DNA of 64,000 nucleotides, taken from Planctomycetaceae bacterium. GTDB lineage: Bacteria > Planctomycetota > Planctomycetia > Pirellulales > Pirellulaceae. The notes beneath the pieces were generated by a model. The model had not been told where the DNA came from. It saw only the letters and a list, made by a program, of their open reading frames with translations, and made no database searches. The stretch is from the NCBI GenBank assembly GCA_002723275.1, contig PBNZ01000043.1:212109-276108 (forward strand), given 5' to 3'. A program made the position numbers and the translations under genes. Each line of letters opens with the position of its first letter. The stretch's first letter is position 1. This document shows, piece after piece, positions 44,745 through 53,302 of the stretch.

Positions 44745-47414
44745 ATGGCCAAGCGAAAGACAGCTCGCGCGAACAAAATGATCTACTACTTCGGCAAGAC
44801 GCGGACCGACGGACGTGGCACAGGGAAGGATATTATCGGTGGTAAAGGCTTGAATCTCGCCGAAATGACGGGAATCGGCCTGCCGGTCCCGCCCGGCTTC
44901 ACCATCACGACAGAAGTCTGTGCCAACTACTACATCAATGGGGAAAAGCTACCGGCTACCCTGATGAAGGAAGTCGAAAAGACGGTCAAGACTTTAGAGA
45001 AAGAGCTCGGAAAAAAGTTTGGCGACGAGAAAAACCCCTTGCTGGTTTCCGTTCGATCCGGTGCAGCCGTTTCCATGCCTGGGATGATGAACACAATTCT
45101 AAATCTTGGGCTCAATGACACTTCGGTCGTCGGTCTAGCCAATGCGACTGACAATCCACGATTTGCCTATGACGCTTATCGCCGCGTCATCAACATGTTT
45201 GGCGATGTCGTCATGGAAGTGGACCACGAGCACTTCGAAGAGGCATTCAGCAAGATCAAACGCAAGTATCGGGTCAAAGATGACAATGATGTCCCGGCCG
45301 AGGGCATGATCGAGTTATGCGATGCCTACAAGGCTGTTTACCGAAAATACGCGAAGAAAGACTTCCCTCAGAATCCCTACGAGCAGCTGGAATTGGCCAT
45401 CAAGGCAGTTTTCGCCAGTTGGAATACTCCGCGAGCGATTCGGTACCGTGAGGTTGAGAACATTCGCGGCCTGAAGGGAACGGCAGTCAACGTCCAATCG
45501 ATGGTTTACGGAAACATGGGCGAAGACTCCGGAACGGGCGTTGCCTTTACTCGAGACCCGTCCACGGGGAAAAATGAGTTCTACGGCGAATTCCTGATCA
45601 ACGCTCAGGGCGAAGACGTGGTCGCTGGTATCCGCACGCCATCTCCAGTTGAAGAGATGCCGAAGTGGAATAAAAAGGTTTACAAGGAACTCTTAAACAT
45701 CAAAAAGGTTTTGGAAAACCACTATCGTGATGTTCAGGACATTGAGTTCACGATTGAACGTGGCAAGCTGTACATGCTGCAGACCCGTAGCGGCAAACGG
45801 ACCGGTGCTGCAGCCGTCAAGATTGCCTGTGACATGGTGAAAGAGAAACTGATCGACGAAAAGACAGCTCTTTTGAGAATTCCGGCGGGCGATCTTACGC
45901 AACTGCTTCTGCCAAGCTTCTCTGCAAGTGCGAAAAAGAAGGCGGAAGTTCTGACGCGCGGCTTGCCCGCTTCACCCGGTGCTTCCGTGGGTAAGCTCGC
46001 CTTTTCAGCCGATGAGGCTGTTGCTCGCTCCGATGCCGGTGAAACGGTCCTGCTGGTCCGCAAGGAAACGAGCCCCGAAGACATTGATGGCATGCACCGT
46101 GCCGCGGGCATTCTGACGAGCACCGGTGGTATGACGAGTCATGCCGCTGTGGTCGCCCGTGGCTGGGGTCGTTGTTGCGTCGCAGGCGCCGGTGAAGTTG
46201 TCATCGACGAAAAGGGACGCAAGATCAAGGTCAACGGTAAGACCTACAACCATAACGATACGCTCTCGATCGATGGTTCCACGGGTGAGGTCATGTCCGG
46301 TTCGGTCGCAACGACAGAGCCCAGCCTCTCGGGTGATTTTTCCAAGATCATGAAGTGGTCGGATAAATATCGCCGACTCGCCATTCGCACCAACGCCGAT
46401 ACGCCGGCCGATTCCGATCGAGCTCGATCCTTTGGTGCTGAGGGCATTGGTCTCTGCCGAACCGAACACATGTTCTTCGACGAGAAGCGAATTGGTTCGA
46501 TGCGTGAAATGATTGTCGCCGAGACTCTTCAAGCTCGCGAAAAAGCACTGAAGAAGTTGCTTCCGTTCCAACGCAAGGACTTCGAAGGAATCTTTAAGGC
46601 AATGAAGGGGCTGCCAGTCACGATCCGCCTACTGGATCCACCGCTGCACGAATTCCTACCGCACGACTCCAAAAGTCAGACGGAACTGGCCAAAGTGCTT
46701 GGCATCACCTCGGCAACACTGAAAGCTCGTGTTCAACAGCTTCACGAAGCCAATCCAATGCTTGGTCATCGAGGTTGTCGCCTAAGCGTGACCTATCCAG
46801 AAATCCTTCGCATGCAGGTGACGGCCATCGTGGAAGCGATGATCAATTGCAAGAAGAAGCGAATCGAAGCAAAGCCGGAAATCATGATTCCACTTGTCGG
46901 TACGGCCGCGGAATTAAGAGTTCTCCGAGCTCTCACTGAAGATACGATTGCGGAAACGATTGCCAAGAAGAAGTACAGCGGCAAATTGAATATCCCAATC
47001 GGAACGATGATTGAAATCCCGCGTGCTGCATTAACCGCAGATCAAGTGGCTGAACATGCCGACTTCTTCAGCTTTGGCACCAACGACCTCACGCAAATGA
47101 CATTTGGCTACAGCCGTGATGACGTGAACACGTTCTTGCCAGACTACCTGCAACAAGAGATTCTGCCAGGTGATCCCTTCCAATCGCTCGACACCGAAGG
47201 CGTTGGCCAATTGGTCGACATGGGTGTCTCGAAGGGACGTTCAGCCCAGAAAGGTCTGAAATGCGGCATCTGCGGCGAACATGGCGGTGACCCTGCCTCG
47301 ATCGCCTTCTGTGATTCCGTCGGCCTGGACTACGTTAGCTGCTCGCCGTTCCGAGTCCCGATTGCTCGTCTGGCAGCCGCTCAGGCAGTTCTGAACCAGA
47401 AGAAGAAAAAGTAG
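44745..47414 (+). CDS. ppdK: Pyruvate, phosphate dikinase
   Basis: This enzyme interconverts pyruvate, ATP and Pi with PEP, AMP and PPi, a reversible step in glycolysis or gluconeogenesis. The 889-residue protein has the ATP-grasp domain (GGKGLNLAEMTGIGLPVPPGF at about residues 26-46, VSVRSGAAVSMPGMM). It also has the swivelling phosphohistidine domain with GGMTSHAAVVARGWGR (His at about residue 466) and the PEP domain ending SFGTNDLTQMTFGYSRDD and KCGICGEHGGDP, whose second Cys is the catalytic acid. A short N-terminal MAKRKTARAN extension precedes MIYYFG. A leader with repeats lies upstream and a terminator downstream. Confidence 0.97.
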   Translation: MAKRKTARANKMIYYFGKTRTDGRGTGKDIIGGKGLNLAEMTGIGLPVPPGFTITTEVCANYYINGEKLPATLMKEVEKTVKTLEKELGKKFGDEKNPLLVSVRSGAAVSMPGMMNTILNLGLNDTSVVGLANATDNPRFAYDAYRRVINMFGDVVMEVDHEHFEEAFSKIKRKYRVKDDNDVPAEGMIELCDAYKAVYRKYAKKDFPQNPYEQLELAIKAVFASWNTPRAIRYREVENIRGLKGTAVNVQSMVYGNMGEDSGTGVAFTRDPSTGKNEFYGEFLINAQGEDVVAGIRTPSPVEEMPKWNKKVYKELLNIKKVLENHYRDVQDIEFTIERGKLYMLQTRSGKRTGAAAVKIACDMVKEKLIDEKTALLRIPAGDLTQLLLPSFSASAKKKAEVLTRGLPASPGASVGKLAFSADEAVARSDAGETVLLVRKETSPEDIDGMHRAAGILTSTGGMTSHAAVVARGWGRCCVAGAGEVVIDEKGRKIKVNGKTYNHNDTLSIDGSTGEVMSGSVATTEPSLSGDFSKIMKWSDKYRRLAIRTNADTPADSDRARSFGAEGIGLCRTEHMFFDEKRIGSMREMIVAETLQAREKALKKLLPFQRKDFEGIFKAMKGLPVTIRLLDPPLHEFLPHDSKSQTELAKVLGITSATLKARVQQLHEANPMLGHRGCRLSVTYPEILRMQVTAIVEAMINCKKKRIEAKPEIMIPLVGTAAELRVLRALTEDTIAETIAKKKYSGKLNIPIGTMIEIPRAALTADQVAEHADFFSFGTNDLTQMTFGYSRDDVNTFLPDYLQQEILPGDPFQSLDTEGVGQLVDMGVSKGRSAQKGLKCGICGEHGGDPASIAFCDSVGLDYVSCSPFRVPIARLAAAQAVLNQKKKK

Positions 47415-47451
47415 CAACGGGCTTCGGCTTAACTGCAACACCAGTTCATAC

Positions 47452-47488
47452 AACGGGTATCTGTCGAACTAGGCAGATGCCCGTTTTT
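47452..47488 (+). terminator. Intrinsic terminator after ppdK
   Basis: AACGGGTATCTG (47452-47463) pairs with CAGATGCCCGTT (47474-47485, one G-U pair), then a T run. It overlaps the last codons of the convergent lpxA gene. Confidence 0.85.
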
Positions 47489-48329
47489 GCTGTTTTTCGT
47501 CGGCCGATTTGGATTCCGGCAGATGCAGACGAATCGTCGCCTGCTTGGGTACGCGGCGTTCTTGAACGCAACCGCGTTTGGTGGCTTCCATGAAGTCAGC
47601 CATATCTTGCCCCAGGCTCGTCGGAAATTGCTTTCGCAAGCTTTCGATCACATCGTCCCAGGACAGACCACTGCGAAACGCCACGCGGTAGATGGCTTTG
47701 AGTTCCTGAATCTGTGCCCGATCAAATCCACCACGACGCAAGCCAACTAGATTCAACCCAACGATCAAATTGGAATCACCATCAACGGTCACATACGGCG
47801 GAACATCCTTGGTGATACGGGCCTGGCCTCCCACCATCGTAAAAGCACCTACACGACAAAACTGATGGACGCCAACGGCTCCAGAAAGATAGGCTGAATT
47901 CCCAACGGTTACGTGGCCAGCCAGCATCACATTGTTGGCGATGATCGTATGGTTACCCAAGAGACAATCGTGCGCAACGTGCGCGTTGACCATCAGGAGA
48001 TTATCGTCTCCGATTTCCGTCCGGTCGTCTTTGCCTAAGCCACGATGTACGGTCACATTTTCGCGAAAAGTATTGCGGTCGCCAATGATTAGCTGTCCGG
48101 ACTGTGCTGACTGCTGCTTATGTTGCGGCAGGCCTCCCAGCACAACACCCTCGGCAAGATAGTTCTCGCGCCCCATTCGGGTGCCAAACCGGACCACCGC
48201 ATGACTCTCGATAACCGTCCCTTCGCCGATCACTGCTTCAGCTTCGACGACGCAGAAGGGACCTATTTCGGCGTCACTGGCGACATGAGCCTTCGGACTA
48301 ATGCACGACGACGGATGAATATTCGACAT
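47469..48329 (-). CDS. lpxA: Acyl-ACP-UDP-N-acetylglucosamine O-acyltransferase
   Basis: First enzyme of lipid A synthesis: it attaches a hydroxyacyl chain to UDP-GlcNAc. The N-terminal half is a left-handed beta-helix (IHPSSCISPKAHVASDAEIG, VIGEGTVIESHAV) containing RENVTVHRG and the catalytic His in NAHVAHDC (His120). The helix ends with VHQFCRVGAFTMVGGQARI. The C-terminal helical domain is present (LRRGGFDRAQIQELKAIYR) and is followed by about 20 extra polar residues, so 286 residues exceeds the usual ~262. It indicates a Gram-negative type outer membrane. No other lpx gene is adjacent. Confidence 0.94.
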   Translation of the reverse strand: MSNIHPSSCISPKAHVASDAEIGPFCVVEAEAVIGEGTVIESHAVVRFGTRMGRENYLAEGVVLGGLPQHKQQSAQSGQLIIGDRNTFRENVTVHRGLGKDDRTEIGDDNLLMVNAHVAHDCLLGNHTIIANNVMLAGHVTVGNSAYLSGAVGVHQFCRVGAFTMVGGQARITKDVPPYVTVDGDSNLIVGLNLVGLRRGGFDRAQIQELKAIYRVAFRSGLSWDDVIESLRKQFPTSLGQDMADFMEATKRGCVQERRVPKQATIRLHLPESKSADEKQQKRASA

Positions 48330-48636
48330 GAAGGACGCCCTCTGCTGACCTGTCTCTTTTGCTCTATCCCGGTTGCTGCAACGAACCTACAACCGGATGC
48401 TCACCAGCCTTCTATATCGGATTTTCGGGTAATCTCGATTAAAGGGATTTCAGCGATAATCCAGCTACCTGTCGGCCCCGTGCGAGTTGCAGGCAAACTT
48501 GATACACTCAGAAACGTAGGCAGCCAACGTGGACCTGCACCCTCGACAGATTGGTGCTCTGCCGCAAATCCCAGTGTGCCTCCGCCCTCCATCAAGCAGG
48601 CGGAGAGTTTATGTGGCTTGGTAAACAGGTGAATCG
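48330..48636. other. Intergenic region between lpxA and a small TPR gene
   Basis: About 307 bases with divergent promoters. An open frame crosses here (48120-48632 on the + strand), but it mostly overlaps lpxA and shows no domain-like sequence, so I take it as a shadow. Confidence 0.45.
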
Positions 48637-48975
48637 ATGTCCGACATTAATCAGATGTACAACACGGCCGAGAAGCTCAAAGATGACGACAAATTGGATG
48701 ATGCTATCGCCAAATTGAAGGAGCTACTGGAAATAGAATCGGGACATGTGCTATCACATCTGGCACTGGCAGTGCTGTACGGTCGAGTTGGCAAACACGA
48801 GCTGGCTGTCGAACATGGCAAAAAGGCTTGTGAGCTGGATCCGAACGATCCCTTCAACTTCACGGCTATGAGTGTCACGTTTCAGCGCGCATGGCAGAGT
48901 ACGCAAAAGCAGGAATACATTCAGCTGGCAGAGGACGCCATGGCACGTGCTCAAACCCTACAGGGTCACGGTTGA
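48637..48975 (+). CDS. Small TPR protein
   Basis: A 112-residue cytoplasmic protein of about two and a half TPR units: LKDDDKLDDAIAKLKELLEIESGHVLSHLALAVLYGRVGKHELAVEHGKKACELDPNDP is not quoted whole, but its parts DDAIAKLKELLEIE and HELAVEHGKKACELDPND show the pattern. There is no signal peptide. The last 10 bases overlap the 3' end of the cysteine desulfurase gene on the other strand. Its start ATG is 7 bases after a weak AACAGGTG. It is probably an adaptor; its partner is unknown. Confidence 0.8.
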   Translation: MSDINQMYNTAEKLKDDDKLDDAIAKLKELLEIESGHVLSHLALAVLYGRVGKHELAVEHGKKACELDPNDPFNFTAMSVTFQRAWQSTQKQEYIQLAEDAMARAQTLQGHG

Positions 48976-50111
48976 TAGGAGTCGGCCAATACTTGCCAAC
49001 TCTGTTCGAGCAAATCAATGGCGTGATCAACGTCTTCCTCAGACGTTTGCCATCCCAATGATAAGCGTACCGTCCCGCGCGCGATCTCTGGAGGCAGCTC
49101 GATTGCCTGAAGCGTCGCGGAGAGTGATGTAGTGCCACTATGACACGCTGATCCGGTCGAGGCACAGAGCTCAGGAACACGATCGAGTAATTCCTGGCCA
49201 ATCACATTCGGAAAGTTAACGCTGAGCGTATTTGGCAAGCGTTGCTCAGCCGGCCCATTGAAGGTTAACGAATCAATCTTCTGAGCGAGCCCTCGAAACA
49301 ATCTTTCACGAAGCGTGGTTAATCGCTCCTGGTTTTCACCGAGCCCTAGATTGGCCAGCGTGGCTGCCTGCCCCAATCCCGCGATATAAGCAACATTCTC
49401 GGTGCCAGGACGCAACCCTTTTTCATGACCGGCTCCATAAACCACGGGCCGAAGTCGAGTGCCGCGTCGTACGTAGAGTGCTCCGATGCCTTTGGGCGCA
49501 TACACCTTGTGTCCTGCAAGGGACAGCAGATCGACGCCAAGTTCATCGACCTGAGTTCGAATTTTCCCAATTGACTGGGCCGCGTCGGTATGGAGCAGCA
49601 CACCCTGCGACCTGCAGAGGCCGGAGATTTCCTGAATCGGTTGGATCGTACCGATTTCATTATTGGCGTGCATAATACTCACCAGCGTAGTATTCTCCTG
49701 CATCGCTGCCGCAACTGCCCCCACATTCACAATTCCCTGGTGATCGGTCGGTACGATTGAAACTTCGCAGCCCATTCGTTTCAGGAATGCAGCGGGCTCG
49801 GTCGTTGCGGGATGCTCCACAGCAGAGATGATGATGTGCCCAGCATATTCCGTTTCAGTCTGCGTGGCACCGAGGATCGCCAAGTTATTACTCTCAGTTC
49901 CGCCGCTCGTAAAAAAGACTTCATCAGTGCTCGCGCCTAACAGCGAACTGACTTGCTCGCGAGCATCTTCAATTGCTTGATTACAAATACGTCCTTGTGC
50001 GTGATGGCTCGATGGATTGCCACAATAGCGTGTCAAATAGGGCACCATCGCTTCGTAAACACTAGGGGCGATGGGTGTAGTGGCGTTGTAGTCCAGATAG
50101 ATTTGCTTCAT
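48966..50111 (-). CDS. Cysteine desulfurase (NifS/IscS family)
   Basis: A PLP enzyme that removes sulfur from cysteine for Fe-S clusters, thio-modified tRNA, or, in some cases, selenium from selenocysteine. It begins MKQIYLDYNATTP, the standard opening, so ATG 50111 is chosen over a start at 50225. Marks are GGTESNNLAILGA, LHTDAAQSIGKI, LSLAGHKVYAPKGIGALYV (PLP Lys) and the active-site loop CASTGSACHSG. The 381 residues and short loop fit the NifS/IscS (group I) branch. It is a stand-alone gene: no iscU or tRNA thiolase is adjacent. Which acceptor it serves is unknown. Confidence 0.94.
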   Translation of the reverse strand: MKQIYLDYNATTPIAPSVYEAMVPYLTRYCGNPSSHHAQGRICNQAIEDAREQVSSLLGASTDEVFFTSGGTESNNLAILGATQTETEYAGHIIISAVEHPATTEPAAFLKRMGCEVSIVPTDHQGIVNVGAVAAAMQENTTLVSIMHANNEIGTIQPIQEISGLCRSQGVLLHTDAAQSIGKIRTQVDELGVDLLSLAGHKVYAPKGIGALYVRRGTRLRPVVYGAGHEKGLRPGTENVAYIAGLGQAATLANLGLGENQERLTTLRERLFRGLAQKIDSLTFNGPAEQRLPNTLSVNFPNVIGQELLDRVPELCASTGSACHSGTTSLSATLQAIELPPEIARGTVRLSLGWQTSEEDVDHAIDLLEQSWQVLADSYQP

Positions 50112-51144
50112 CGAAGAACTTCTCCCAATTCGTCTCTTCGCAGTCGTCCTATTGCAAAAGTCTAGCAACAACCGTGGGTCGTGAAAACGCACCTGCCCCG
50201 AAGGACTGCAAGAATAGAATGTCAATGATGTGATAATCTTCTTCGAATATTGTGCTTAACAAGAATAAATCTATACCAATAGAAGCGACCACAGCAGCCG
50301 TCTGATCCGTCGCAAAATCAAACGGGAAATTTTCGATTCTCGTCAAGTTTGAAAAACAGGACAATATCCTGCAAAGCTGCTCTGTCCTGCCAGTCAAGAA
50401 AAGCAACGACAATCGAACGTTACAAGTGTCCGTCATTTTTCTCTTTGCAAAATTGCAATGACGTGAGCATGACGGTTAACGAGCAACGGCGATCGACCCT
50501 CGCTCTCGTTATCCCAAAACTCGTCTACCAGAAACAACTGATATGCGATTACAGACGAGCAGCAAATCTGGCACTTAACAAAACCTGCTGATCGATTGGC
50601 TACTCAGGATCAAATCGCGCCGCGATTTAAGGCAAGTCTGGAGCGGTATTATGTTGAAAAATTTTCAGCGATGATTAAGGCCTCCGATAAAGTACAACGG
50701 ACGAAGTATGCTTGTCGGAGTAAATATTTTCCTAAATCTGTAAGCAGATTTAATGAGGAACAGCACGACAGATCTGTACTTCAAATTGAAAATCGCTGTG
50801 CCTGAACTCAAATACGTGGGCTGCGTAATATTGCTACTGCAAGCCACGATGAAGCACTTGAGTTGGCCGAAGATACACTTCGCCTTCAGACTGATTTAGC
50901 TTGAAACGCAATGACGACAAAGAAAGTCAGCATCGCTGGATGCGTGCCGCCGTCGCACTCGATTAATTTGATAGGCATAACGTCAAAATCTTCGATCTGC
51001 ATGACTTATACGTTTATCACGACTTTGGAAATTCATGCCGCTATTTTATGACAAGAAAAAATTGCACGGCAGAAGCGAAAGAGTCGCAGGAGCATCGAGA
51101 AGCATGTATTGGGTGCGAGATGCATCGCGACTGTCAGGATCCGA
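50112..51144. other. AT-rich, gene-poor region
   Basis: About a kilobase with clearly lower GC than its neighbours. A frame from TTG 50596 to 50803 is closed by TGA and continues in the same phase to 50904; the later part (RNIATASHDEALELAEDTLRLQTD) reads like a helical protein end. I cannot name it, and it may be a gene remnant. Confidence 0.4.
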
Positions 51145-52224
51145 TTAGGCATCGCGACCAATAACTTGTTCGATGGAGTCTAACCCTTCTGCTTTGAGCC
51201 TGGATGCTAGTCCTTTGGCGATTTGTTTAGGGAGCGCAGGACCACCGTAGACAAACCCCGTGTACACTTGAACCAAAGTGGCACCGGCACAAATACGCGT
51301 CCAAGCGTCTTCTGCAGTTTCGATACCGCCGGCAGCGATTATCACCATTTGCGTCCCGACACGTTGGTGCAAGCGACGCAAAACCTTTAACGCTCGTTCT
51401 TTAAGCGGAGCACCGCTAAGTCCACCGGCTCCTATACCTTCAATTTCAGATTTATAGGTTTTAAGACCCGTCCGTGAGATCGTGGTGTTAGTCGCGATGA
51501 TACCCGCTAATTTGAGTTTTAGCGCCAGATCCGCAATCGCATCAATGTCTTCGTCGTTAAGGTCTGGTGCAATTTTCACAAGTAATGGCGGTGGTATCTC
51601 GCAGACTTCTGCAGAGGCGTTTTGAACAGCCGTAATAATGGCCTCCAATTCATCGACAGCTTGGAGATCGCGGAGCCCTGGCGTGTTCGGGGAGCTCACA
51701 TTGACAACCAGGTAATCAGCATATGGCCCTACCCGTCGCGTGCTGGTCGCGTAATCCTTGGCGGCATCTTCCTTTGGCGTAATTTTACTTTTTCCAATGT
51801 TAACACCCAAAATGACATTTCGTTTGGTCATCAAACGTGGGATAGCATCCTTGGAACCGCTGTTGTTGAAACCCATGCGATTAATCAAAGCGCGATCTTG
51901 CGGAAGGCGAAACATGCGAGGTTGCGGGTTTCCAGTTTGAGGATGGGCTGTGAGGGTACCAACTTCAACAGCCCCGAAACCAAGTCCACCAAGGGCGTTG
52001 TAACCGATAGCGTCTTTATCAAATCCGGCTGCTAGTCCAACTGGGTTCGAAAATCGGAGCCCAAATGCGTTGACTTGTAAATATGGTTCATTCACACGAT
52101 AGAATGCACGCAGCAAGTGACCGACAATCGGAAAAGCCATGGCAAAACGTAATAAGCTGAATCCCAGATGGTGTGCGCGTTCGGCAGGGAACAGAAAAAA
52201 AAGTGTGCGTAAAAGGCGATACAT
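51145..52224 (-). CDS. pyrD: Dihydroorotate dehydrogenase (quinone), class 2
   Basis: A membrane-associated flavoenzyme that oxidises dihydroorotate to orotate with quinone. The N-terminal two-helix part (LLRTLFFLFPAERAHHLGFSLL) that anchors class 2 enzymes is present. Then come NPVGLAAGFDKD (FMN), INRMGFNNSG, NVSSPNTPGLRDLQ (catalytic Ser), and SGAPLKERALKVLRRL and VQVYTGFVYGGP near the end. Length 359 is normal. Its ATG overlaps the stop of the upstream hypothetical gene (TAATG), so translation is coupled. The region around it is lower in GC than most of the window. Confidence 0.95.
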   Translation of the reverse strand: MYRLLRTLFFLFPAERAHHLGFSLLRFAMAFPIVGHLLRAFYRVNEPYLQVNAFGLRFSNPVGLAAGFDKDAIGYNALGGLGFGAVEVGTLTAHPQTGNPQPRMFRLPQDRALINRMGFNNSGSKDAIPRLMTKRNVILGVNIGKSKITPKEDAAKDYATSTRRVGPYADYLVVNVSSPNTPGLRDLQAVDELEAIITAVQNASAEVCEIPPPLLVKIAPDLNDEDIDAIADLALKLKLAGIIATNTTISRTGLKTYKSEIEGIGAGGLSGAPLKERALKVLRRLHQRVGTQMVIIAAGGIETAEDAWTRICAGATLVQVYTGFVYGGPALPKQIAKGLASRLKAEGLDSIEQVIGRDA

Positions 52225-52757
52225 TATCGTAAAACCACTGGGAGAATACCGTGAATAAGAATGTAGAACAAAAAGAACACAAACAGAGTCGGTGCGTATT
52301 TTGCAACTCGTCCGTCGCTATGGTTGCAAGCCCAGGCTGGGTCTCGCAGCCTAGAAAGTAAAAATAGAACACACTGCCAAATTCGCCTGAAACGGCCGAA
52401 GCTCGTATTTTTCAACCGCCTTCGCAACAAAAAAGTACGCCCTGAGCGACCTTTCCAAACTCCCCATTGGTAGCCGGGGGAGCAGTGTCGTTTACGGTCG
52501 AGGACATTTGCGAATTGACGAGCCGCGTGAACGACATGGTACAAGACTGGCACGATACCTTCAAAGAATAAAGCAACGGCAACAGAGCCCTGGCCCTCCA
52601 AGATCGGTACTGGTCGTTGTCCTTGACGATTTAAAATAATGTCGTCTTCAGACCATTCAGCGACTTTGATGTCCAACATCGAATAGGCTCGCCGCATCAA
52701 AATTTGGCGTATCATTCCGCATTGATTTTTCACGACAGTTTTGCCGCGTACTTCCAT
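52224..52757 (-). CDS. Hypothetical protein coupled to pyrD
   Basis: A 177-residue frame whose stop overlaps the pyrD start as TAATG, which supports it as a real gene. I do not recognise a family. The middle part has ILEGQGSVAVALFFEGIVPVLYHVV and the C-terminus has a clear hydrophobic helix (TLFVFFLFYILIHGILPVVL), suggesting a tail-anchored membrane protein. The N-terminus may start later at an internal ATG. No pyrimidine pathway link can be read from sequence. Confidence 0.5.
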   Translation of the reverse strand: MEVRGKTVVKNQCGMIRQILMRRAYSMLDIKVAEWSEDDIILNRQGQRPVPILEGQGSVAVALFFEGIVPVLYHVVHAARQFANVLDRKRHCSPGYQWGVWKGRSGRTFLLRRRLKNTSFGRFRRIWQCVLFLLSRLRDPAWACNHSDGRVAKYAPTLFVFFLFYILIHGILPVVLR

Positions 52758-53302
52758 GATCCCAATTCCCCAGAAGTCCTCATCTCCTCGTTCACCGGAA
52801 TGTGTTATTTGAAATATCTAAACAAATAACGACTGTTCTATCAGCAAATTGCAGTCACGCAGTGAGTTTATGATTCAATGAATAACTTTAGGTCTATGTC
52901 AATCCTAACATGACCCGCTCGCCAATTGATATCTCGCACCCCAACCTGAGTTATCCAATAAGAAGCTTGGGATCATGCTCGGCAGTCGAATAACCTACCA
53001 TTGCTTGAGGCACCATGACTAGCACCGGGGCTACCGCGATTAGCTCCGAGCCCGCCGTCTAACGCGATGAGAAGACGCGAGATCTTTTGAATCGTCTTGG
53101 ATGTGCCGGTCACTTTTACCAATGCGGCGAGCAAATTCGCATCACTCAACGAATGCGTAGCAGTTTGCCGAGCGTTTTGATTAAACGCGAGCAAAACTCG
53201 ATCATCTGATCAGATGGACTGCAGATTGGCTTCAACGGGACATGCCCACCTGGCAAAAGCCAACGCATTTCGAGGTGCGAGATGGGCGATTCGAAACCGC
53301 AA
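52758..53302. other. Intergenic region, no supported gene
   Basis: About 545 bases between the hypothetical gene and the giant TPR gene. A 73-codon frame (52973-53194, minus) has helix-like sequence (LSDANLLAALVKVTGTS) but no ribosome site and no family likeness; it is left uncalled. Confidence 0.35.

Noticed and set aside
44745-44774. Shared octapeptide KRKTARAN at the CorC-type C-terminus (23632-23652) and the PpdK N-terminus
   Set aside because: Short basic tails of this type recur by chance. No gene fusion, duplication or DNA similarity beyond the tail was seen.
48120-48632. 170-codon + strand frame
   Set aside because: Most of it is antisense to lpxA, and the remainder lacks any recognisable motif or ribosome site.
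50596-50904. Second selenocysteine candidate: in-frame TGA at 50803-50805
   Set aside because: The upstream part shows no recognisable protein and lies in an AT-rich, decayed region. No hairpin like the one at 33051 was found after this TGA.
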